DNA of 54,757 bases. Origin: an uncultured Oscillospiraceae bacterium. Its GTDB lineage: Bacteria; Bacillota; Clostridia; Oscillospirales; Oscillospiraceae. Under the pieces are notes generated by a model. It searched no databases and had not been told where the DNA came from. It saw only the letters and a list, made by a program, of their open reading frames with translations. Below are positions 48,507 through 54,757 of the stretch, in pieces. Within the stretch, counting starts at the first letter, position 1; each line of letters starts with the position of its first letter. A program made the position numbers and the translations under genes. The DNA is taken from NCBI GenBank assembly GCA_944387635.1, contig CALXFT010000007.1:1-54757 (forward strand), written 5' to 3'.

Positions 48507-50729
48507 AAATTCTCCCTCCAGGAAGGTTCGGCCGTGATCGGCCAGGAACCACTGAATCCTGCCTCCGGGCAGACAGGGGCGCATGGCGCTGTCCCACTGC
48601 CGCAGGCTCTCCAGCGGGATGGGAATGGTCAGATCCCGGGACTGCCCTGGCAGCAGATATTCCTTGGCGAAGCCGCACAGCTGCCGGTATCGGGCGGTAA
48701 CCACCCCCTGCGTCCGGTGCAGATACAGCTGAGGCACAGCCCAGCCCGGACGCCGGGAGATATTGCTGATCCGGAAACGGATCTGCCGCATGCTGTCTTC
48801 GATCAGCCGGTAGGAAAATTCGGCGTAGGAAAGGCCGCAGCCAAACCGGTAGCGTGGGGGCTGGCCGTTGTAGTAGGTTCCGGCACGGTAGGAATCCTTG
48901 GGGTTATAGTACACCGGAAGCTGCCCCGCGTGGTCCGGAAGGGAGACGCACAGCCGTCCGGCAGGCTCCGCCAGACCGAAGATCAGCTCCGCCAGAGCCT
49001 GGCCTCCCAGAGGGCCGGGATAGAAGCAGCAGAAAACAGCCTGGGAGCAGGCTTCGAGTTCCTCCATTTCATAAGGCCGTCCGCCAATCAGGACGGTGAT
49101 CACCGGCTTGCCGGTGGCGGACAATGCCTTCAAAAGCGCCAGTTGGTCCCCGGGCAGCCGCAGACGGCAGTCATCCACGTTTTCCCCGCAGTCCATAAGC
49201 GGCTCCTCCTGGGAAGCCAGCGCGCCGTTGGCCTGGAACCGGCCTCCGGAGAACCGGCTGGAGGTGCCGCCAACGACGGCGATGATCACATCCTGGGCTT
49301 CCATGGTCTTCAGGCCCTCCTGAAGCATTTGGGGATCTTCGCCAAACATGGCACAGCCTGGGTGGTAGGTCAGGCGGGTAGGGCTGTCCTTCAGCAGTTC
49401 TTGCAGTCCCTGGAGGGGGGTAATCCCGGCTTCTTCCTCCATTGGCGGGGTGTAGTCCCCCAGCTGATTGTACAGCCGGTGGGCGTTGGGACCGATGAGG
49501 CCTACCCGAAGGCCCTGTTCCCGGTCCAGGGGCAGCAGGTCATGCTCGTTTTTCAGCAGCACCATGCTCTGGCGGGTCAGCTCCCAGGCCCAGGGATCGG
49601 TCCGGGGGGTAAAGCGGCAGTAATCCCGGTTTTCCGGAACATAGGGGTTTTCAAACAGCCCCCGGCGAAATTTCACCGTCAGGATTCGCTTTACCGCCTC
49701 ATCGATCCGCCTTTCCTCCACCAGACCCTGGGCCAGGGCTTCTTCCAGAGCCTGGAAGCCGGTATCCCACAGGCCCATATCCACCCCGGCGTTCAGGGCC
49801 AGCGCGCCGGAGGCGGCGCGGTCCCCGGTGATTCCGTCCAGCTGATCGATTGCGGTGCCATCGGACATGACGAAGCCGGTAAAGCCGTATTCCTCCCGGA
49901 GCAGTCTGGTCAGCAGCTCGTAATTGCCGTGGCAGTAGACCCCGTCGATCTCGTTGTAAGCCGCCATAAACGCGGAAACCCCGGCGTCCACGCAGGCCTT
50001 TACCGGGGGCAGATGGATTTCCCGCAGCTCCCGCCAGCCGATCCGGGCGGCGCTGGCGTTGACCCCGCCGGTGGTCTCTCCCTGGCCGCAAAGATGCTTG
50101 GCCACCACATCTACCCCCTGGCTCTGGATGCCCCGGACCACGGCCTCCGCCATTCTGGAGGCCAGATAGGGGTCCTCGCCGAAGCATTCCTCGCTGCGGC
50201 CCCAACGGGGGTCGCGCAGCACGTCCAGAACCGACACCAGGGCCAGGTCCACCCCCATCGCCTTCATCTGTTTGCCGGCGGTTTCTCCCGCGTGCTCCAG
50301 CAGCTTCGGGGCGAAGGTACAGCCCGAGGCCAGATTTACCGGAAGCAGAAAGCCGTGGAGGGCTTGGTGACCGTGGGGACATTCGCTGCTCAGCAGCACC
50401 GGAATCCCCAGCCGGGAATGCTCCAGCACATAGCGCTGGACCTGGTTGGCGGCCTTGGGCGACAGAGCCCCGGCAAGGCCGGTATCAAAGTCCCTGCCGG
50501 ACCAGGGGTCCGCGCGGTGAAGGCCGTACAGCGCCCCCAGGCCGCTATAGCGGGCTACCTCTTCCCGGAATTCCCGGTTGAAGACAATCTCATCTCCTTC
50601 CCGGCGGTAAATGGCAAAGCCGTAAAGCCGCTGGGTCAGCTGCCCCACCTTTTCCCGGAGGGTCATCCGGCCCAGCAGGTCCTCCGCCCGCTGCTCCGGG
50701 GGCAGATTCGGGTCTTGATATGCAAACAT
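48474..50729 (-). CDS. GH3 beta-glycosidase
   Basis: 751 residues, GAGGAGG ahead of ATG 50729, no signal peptide. GH3 N-domain with DLALVSVLDVLRDPRWGRSEECFGEDP and KHLCGQGETTGGVN; the nucleophile Asp is in GFVMSDGTAIDQ near residue 287. C-domain about 360-560 and a fibronectin-III-like domain to about 740 (RRPGWAVPQLYLHRTQGV, PGQSRDLTIPI). Likely releases beta-linked glucose, xylose or similar from oligosaccharides in the cytoplasm; the specificity cannot be read. The last six or so residues (DEIGKG) are encoded by the end of a family A element. Confidence 0.9.
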   Translation of the reverse strand: MFAYQDPNLPPEQRAEDLLGRMTLREKVGQLTQRLYGFAIYRREGDEIVFNREFREEVARYSGLGALYGLHRADPWSGRDFDTGLAGALSPKAANQVQRYVLEHSRLGIPVLLSSECPHGHQALHGFLLPVNLASGCTFAPKLLEHAGETAGKQMKAMGVDLALVSVLDVLRDPRWGRSEECFGEDPYLASRMAEAVVRGIQSQGVDVVAKHLCGQGETTGGVNASAARIGWRELREIHLPPVKACVDAGVSAFMAAYNEIDGVYCHGNYELLTRLLREEYGFTGFVMSDGTAIDQLDGITGDRAASGALALNAGVDMGLWDTGFQALEEALAQGLVEERRIDEAVKRILTVKFRRGLFENPYVPENRDYCRFTPRTDPWAWELTRQSMVLLKNEHDLLPLDREQGLRVGLIGPNAHRLYNQLGDYTPPMEEEAGITPLQGLQELLKDSPTRLTYHPGCAMFGEDPQMLQEGLKTMEAQDVIIAVVGGTSSRFSGGRFQANGALASQEEPLMDCGENVDDCRLRLPGDQLALLKALSATGKPVITVLIGGRPYEMEELEACSQAVFCCFYPGPLGGQALAELIFGLAEPAGRLCVSLPDHAGQLPVYYNPKDSYRAGTYYNGQPPRYRFGCGLSYAEFSYRLIEDSMRQIRFRISNISRRPGWAVPQLYLHRTQGVVTARYRQLCGFAKEYLLPGQSRDLTIPIPLESLRQWDSAMRPCLPGGRIQWFLADHGRTFLEGEFQITSDEIGKG

Positions 50730-51144
50730 AAGACGCCTCCTCAGGCAAAAGCGGCAGCGTCCATGGCCCCCTTGTGGAAAAGGCGGCTTTGGCGCGGCGC
50801 GAAGCGGTAAATTCCTTCGTAAAAATATATTTCTTCGACAAGCAAAGGCGGCAGTTTCCTGCCGCCCTTATACGGATTCTCTTTTTAAAATCTATAATCC
50901 ATTCGGATGAATGATTTTCATCAGAGAATCCTATTCGGCAGCGCCGCAAGGCGGCGTCTTCTTGATTAATATCCATGCGCTTTCGCAGTGCGCCGTCATT
51001 CATGAAAGGCTTCGGCGCATGGGTATTCATATGCATCCGCATCGGTTGCCCCGTAAGGGGCGAGATGCGGGGCTTTGTTTGAAGTTTACTAGGAATGCGA
51101 AGCTTTCATAGTAAAAACGGGAACGCGTCGCTGCTGGGGCGATT
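50730..51144. other. Intergenic region between GH38 and GH3
   Basis: No gene. It holds the complete family C element at 50874-50931 and small palindromes (GGCGGCAG/CTGCCGCC near 50847; GCCGC-AA-GGCGG near 50944). The GH3 promoter was not identified with confidence. Confidence 0.5.
50874..50931 (+). repeat. Complete family C element
   Basis: 58 bases with terminal inverted repeats GGATTCTCT and AGAGAATCC and inner TTTAAAATC/GATTTTCAT pairing. The longest of five family C occurrences; the others show one end only. Confidence 0.7.
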
Positions 51145-54100
51145 TTACCGCAGCAGGATGGTCTTGATCTCGTAGGGCCGGAAGGTCAGAGAAATCTTTC
51201 CATCTTCCAGCGGCGCCGCTTCCTCGATCCGCTCCATCAGGTCGGTGACCCAGGCCTGGGTGAAGCGGGCGGGAACGTGGAGGGTGGTCTTGGTCCGGGC
51301 GTTCTCGCACTCGTACATACGCAAAATCACGCCCTGGCCATCCTCCGCCTGCTTGACGGTTTCCAGAATCACATTCCGGTGCTCCGGACGGGCAAAGCTG
51401 TACACAGTTCCGGGCGCGCCCTTGGCAACGGCATAGGCCTTCTGGTTCAGCTTATAGCCTTCCTGAACAGTACCGGCCTCCTGCCAGCCCTCCCCGTGGG
51501 GATACAGGGCGTAGGTGAAGTGGTGGACCTCCACGTCCGCGTTGGGATTGGGCTCTACGCCGCTTTTCAGCAAGGTCAGGCCGATGACCCCGTCTTTGAC
51601 GCTGTGGCCGTACTTGCAGTCGTTGAGCAGGCTGACGCCGTAGTGGCCCTCGGAGAAGTCCATCCACTTGTGGGCGCAGGTCTCAAACCTGGCCCGGTCC
51701 CAGCTGGTGTTGGTGTGGACCTTCCGGGTCACGTTGCCGAACTGAATCTCGAAGGTGGCCTCATCGGAGTGGATGTCCACCGGGAACTCCGCCTTCAGCA
51801 GGTGCTGGTGGAGCTTCCAGTCTACCGTGGTCTCAAAGTCGATGCGGCGGGTGTCGGCGTAGAAGTGGATCTTCTGCCAGATGGTGCTCAGGCTGCACCT
51901 GTATTGCAGGGTCAGGGTGGCGCGGACGGGACCCATCTCCTCCCAGACCATGGAAACCAGATCATCTACGGGCCAGGATTTCTCGGTATAGAACATGTCG
52001 ATGTCCCAGTTGTCATAGTAGATGGGCTTATCCTCGTAGATCCGGATCAGGTTGGCCTGCTTTCCGGCCTGCACCAGCTCCCGGTCATAGCGCTTGTCGT
52101 AGATGGATGTAAAGTGACCGTTTTCGTCCAGAACGATGGAGTAGAAGGGGGTCTCCAGGTGGCGGTCGTCCCGGCGGCGGAAGGGACAGGGAACGGAAGC
52201 TTCCGCCGGGGCCAGAGTCTTGTAGCCCTTGGCAGGCAGATTCTTCAGGTAGGCCACAGCGCCGTCGGCAGTCTGCTGCACAGGGTACACATGGCCCTGT
52301 TCGTCCTTCAGGCCGGAGGCCCGCAGATCGCCCAGACACACCACATCGTCCCGGTCAAAGCCCAGGGTGTTGAACACGGTGACGCCCCGGCCTTCCCCGG
52401 CCAGACGGTCCATGCGCTCCCGGAGCATGCCGGTGACTTCCGTTTCCAGAGCCTCGTATTCCGCTTTGGTCACCTCGTACACCTCGGCGATGGAGCTGCC
52501 GGGGATGATGTCATGGAACTGGTTCAGCAGGATCACGTCCCGCCACAGCCGGGTATCCGCCTCCTGGGGGTAGTCCCCGGTGAGCACGCCCAGCAGCTCC
52601 AGATCCATCATCAGGTTCTCGCTGCGGCGGTTGCCCCTCTTGTTCCTGGCCATGGAGGTGTAGGTACCCCGGTGGTACTCAAAGTAGAATTCTCCGGTCC
52701 AGGTTTCCAGACGGCGGTTGTCCTTGACCCGCTCGTTCAGCTGGTCAAAGAATACCCGAGCGGTCTCCTGACGGACCTTGGGAATGCCCCGAATGCCCTG
52801 CTCCATGCGCTGGGAGGTTTCCAGCATCTGACGGGTGGGACCGCCGCCGCCGTCGCCGTAGCCGTAAGAGATCAGCACGTCGTTGTTGATCTCCTTGTCC
52901 CGGTACCGCTCCCAGGCGCCCATAATGGCGTCGGGGTGGAGCAGGCCGTTGTAGGTGGTGAAGAAGCTCTGCTTGGGGTCCTGGCCTACACCCAGGGTGG
53001 TGATCAGGTGGGTCAGAACCTCGCTTCCGTCAATGCCCCGCCAAATAAAGGTGTCGTTGGGGATGCTGTTGATCTGGTTCCAGGACAGCTTGGTGGTCAT
53101 AAAGTAGTCGATGCCGGAGCGCTTCATGATCTGAGGCAGAGCGCCGGAATAGCCGAATACGTCCGGCAGCCACAGGATCTTGTTGTCCTTGCCGAATTCC
53201 TCCCGGAAGAAGCGCTTGCCGTGAAGGAACTGGCGGACCAGGCTTTCACCGGAGGTCAGGTTGCAGTCCGCTTCCAGCCACATGCCGCCTTCCACTTCCC
53301 AGCGGCCTTCCGCCACTCGCTGCCTGATCTTCTCGTACAGCTCCGGATAGCGCTGCTTCAGGAAGTAGTACAGCACCGGCTGACTGGACATGAACTTATA
53401 GCTGGGGAATTCCTCCATCAGCTTCAATACCGTGGCGAAGGAGCGAACCACCTTTTCCCGGGTCTGGGCCACGGTCCACCACCAGGCTACGTCGATGTGG
53501 GTGTGTCCGATACAGGTGGCAACCACCTCGTCCCAGCCGCCCATCTGCCGGTAGAGATGCTCGGTGACGTAAGCCTGGGCCTTTTCCAGGGAGGCGTAGA
53601 ATTCCTCAGAGTAGGGGACCCGCATATCCAGCAGGTTGATGGTGTCGTTGAGCACCGTCTGGAGATCCAGCCGCGCCTTGCTGTCGCTGCCCAGCCGGGG
53701 GAAGGCCTGCAGAGGGATCAGCAGGTCATAGTACAGCTTGTTAATGGCCTCGTCCAGAACATACAGATTGGCCAGGAACCGGAACTCCCGGTGCAGGGTG
53801 CCGGTGTAGGCCTGGATGTCGATGTTCAGAACCTCCCCGCCTGCGGCGCATTTGCAAAGCAGGACCTCCCGGTGGTTCATATCCGCGCCCTGGACCACTT
53901 CATTGTTGACAAATACCAAAAACTGAGGGTTCTTGCCGTCGTCCCATTCCTCGATCTGGGTGCGGATCTTCAGCCAGACGGACTTGCCGGCCATATCCTG
54001 GGGGATGGTCACCCGGCTGCGGAACCAGTAGTGGTCTCCGGGAATGCCGTGAAAGTCCGTAGGCTGGCCGGTGAACTTCCCTTCAAAATTGTCGGTGCCG

Positions 54101-54291
54101 GCGTAGCTGGCGTACCAGTGCATGTTCTGGCAGTCAAAGGGTTCCCAGGGCTTGGGACTGGCGTCCGCCTCCTCCGGCCGGAAATACTGGCCGGATTTGT
54201 ATTCCCAGTTGGACAGTTCCCGATCGTCCCGGAATCGCAGGTTGCCCAGCTGATTGCAGATGACCTGAACGCGCTGATCGATAAAGTACAT
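51145..54291 (-). CDS. GH38 alpha-mannosidase
   Basis: 1048 residues from ATG 54291, with AAGGAG upstream (an ATG six bases earlier is too close to it). N-terminal beta-sandwich (about 1-240), catalytic barrel with GHTHIDVAWWWTVAQTREKV (zinc His and Asp, about residue 262) and the nucleophile Asp in WLPDVFGYSGALPQIMKRSG near residue 375, three-helix bundle, and a long C-terminal beta domain (RRIDFETTVDWKLHQHLLKAEFPVDI, YECENARTKTTL). Full-length bacterial form, no signal peptide, so it acts in the cytoplasm on imported alpha-mannosyl oligosaccharides such as N-glycan fragments. Separate unit from the GH3 gene. Confidence 0.93.
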   Translation of the reverse strand: MYFIDQRVQVICNQLGNLRFRDDRELSNWEYKSGQYFRPEEADASPKPWEPFDCQNMHWYASYAGTDNFEGKFTGQPTDFHGIPGDHYWFRSRVTIPQDMAGKSVWLKIRTQIEEWDDGKNPQFLVFVNNEVVQGADMNHREVLLCKCAAGGEVLNIDIQAYTGTLHREFRFLANLYVLDEAINKLYYDLLIPLQAFPRLGSDSKARLDLQTVLNDTINLLDMRVPYSEEFYASLEKAQAYVTEHLYRQMGGWDEVVATCIGHTHIDVAWWWTVAQTREKVVRSFATVLKLMEEFPSYKFMSSQPVLYYFLKQRYPELYEKIRQRVAEGRWEVEGGMWLEADCNLTSGESLVRQFLHGKRFFREEFGKDNKILWLPDVFGYSGALPQIMKRSGIDYFMTTKLSWNQINSIPNDTFIWRGIDGSEVLTHLITTLGVGQDPKQSFFTTYNGLLHPDAIMGAWERYRDKEINNDVLISYGYGDGGGGPTRQMLETSQRMEQGIRGIPKVRQETARVFFDQLNERVKDNRRLETWTGEFYFEYHRGTYTSMARNKRGNRRSENLMMDLELLGVLTGDYPQEADTRLWRDVILLNQFHDIIPGSSIAEVYEVTKAEYEALETEVTGMLRERMDRLAGEGRGVTVFNTLGFDRDDVVCLGDLRASGLKDEQGHVYPVQQTADGAVAYLKNLPAKGYKTLAPAEASVPCPFRRRDDRHLETPFYSIVLDENGHFTSIYDKRYDRELVQAGKQANLIRIYEDKPIYYDNWDIDMFYTEKSWPVDDLVSMVWEEMGPVRATLTLQYRCSLSTIWQKIHFYADTRRIDFETTVDWKLHQHLLKAEFPVDIHSDEATFEIQFGNVTRKVHTNTSWDRARFETCAHKWMDFSEGHYGVSLLNDCKYGHSVKDGVIGLTLLKSGVEPNPNADVEVHHFTYALYPHGEGWQEAGTVQEGYKLNQKAYAVAKGAPGTVYSFARPEHRNVILETVKQAEDGQGVILRMYECENARTKTTLHVPARFTQAWVTDLMERIEEAAPLEDGKISLTFRPYEIKTILLR

Positions 54292-54757
54292 AAGCATCTC
54301 CTTGTTATGTTGTGTATGGGTAGATGATACCATTCATAGGACAGAGTCTCCAATGCGCCTGCATCATACATCAGAAACTCTGGCTTGTAAATGGTTAAAA
54401 GGGAACATTTCAATGCTTATCGACTTTACGCAGCAGAAAATGCAGATATCCGTTCCTCCCATGCAGACTTCCGTTTGGGTACCTGACAGGATGCTTGCGC
54501 TACACATGGGTACCGTACCGATTTGGCGCTTAAGGCAATACCGGCACGAAACGAGAAGCGCGCCGGGAGGGGTCCAGGGGAGGGCGGCTTTGAGAGCGGG
54601 AGCCAAGAGGAATCTTTGCCCCCATCGTCGGCGGCTGGACAGCGGATCTTTTCCTCCGGGAACGCAGGTTGTAAAACCGGAAATACATACAGTATTCCTC
54701 GGTTTTCCAACCTTTTTCCCGAAGAAAAATCTCTCGCCGCCAGCTCTTGCCGACGGG
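54292..54757. repeat. Intergenic repeats: family B end and family A copy 6
   Basis: 54412-54446 reads AATGCTTATCGACTTTACGC and AGCAGAAAATGCAG, a family B left end. From about 54609 to the window edge is an inverted family A element, with AACCGGAAATACATACAGTA as its centre and CCAGCTCTTGCCGA at its right end; it is cut by the window edge. No gene is seen. Confidence 0.65.

Noticed and set aside
51277-54327. A 1016-codon open frame on the plus strand
   Set aside because: It is the shadow of the GH38 gene, Val/Gly/His-rich without recognisable motifs.

Overview
The window looks like chromosomal DNA of a GC-rich, spore-forming Clostridia member, most likely Oscillospirales. The evidence is an alpha/beta SASP gene, a Spo0A-like regulator, a GGGtGRT/iron-sulfur scaffold pair, class B sortases with FctA-like pilins, an extra clostridial-type topoisomerase pair and a type I-C-like CRISPR repeat. 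No species call is possible from sequence alone.

Layout. 1-280: trailer end of a CRISPR array running into a terminator. 280-6758: DUF523, DUF362 ferredoxin-like and LCP genes, a Spo0A-like regulator beside an HtrA protease, a DUF1540 peptide, and rpe. 6796-8890: Fe-S scaffold and GGGtGRT genes, followed by a duplicated 3' gene end. 8889-10551: two small divergent HTH modules with clear palindromic operators. 10657-18813: housekeeping and accessory enzymes (ChbG-like deacetylase, double GT2, Nudix, YebC, Nif3, TrmK, DUF1858, Rieske oxidoreductase). 19123-25598: second type IIA topoisomerase pair, YitT, a lipoprotein. 25637-31458: tRNA-Gly, then a pilus/sortase operon that appears rearranged, with one pilin lacking a signal peptide and one pilin fused to the start of a SipA-like signal peptidase. 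31672-36380: ECF sigma factor with a membrane partner, an LRR lipoprotein, a SASP. 36688-39961: KdpDE-like two-component system. 40454-54291: a carbohydrate region built around mannose: D-lyxose/mannose isomerase, fructokinase, mutarotase, GH2 beta-mannosidase, an atypical YesN-like regulator, DUF624, a divergent AraC regulator, GH3 and GH38.

How the genes work together. The operon read leftward from 47115 is a coherent route: GH2 (and GH38) free mannose, the mutarotase equilibrates anomers, the isomerase makes fructose, and the PfkB kinase makes fructose 6-phosphate. The pilus locus retains three class B sortases, an FctA-like subunit and a 116-residue accessory protein, but its upstream end has lost any visible promoter.

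Superimposed on this are three families of short inverted-repeat (MITE-like) elements in the intergenic spaces. Family A is about 160 bp, B about 164 bp and C about 58 bp. They abut or enter gene ends in several places, including the last codons of the GH3 gene.
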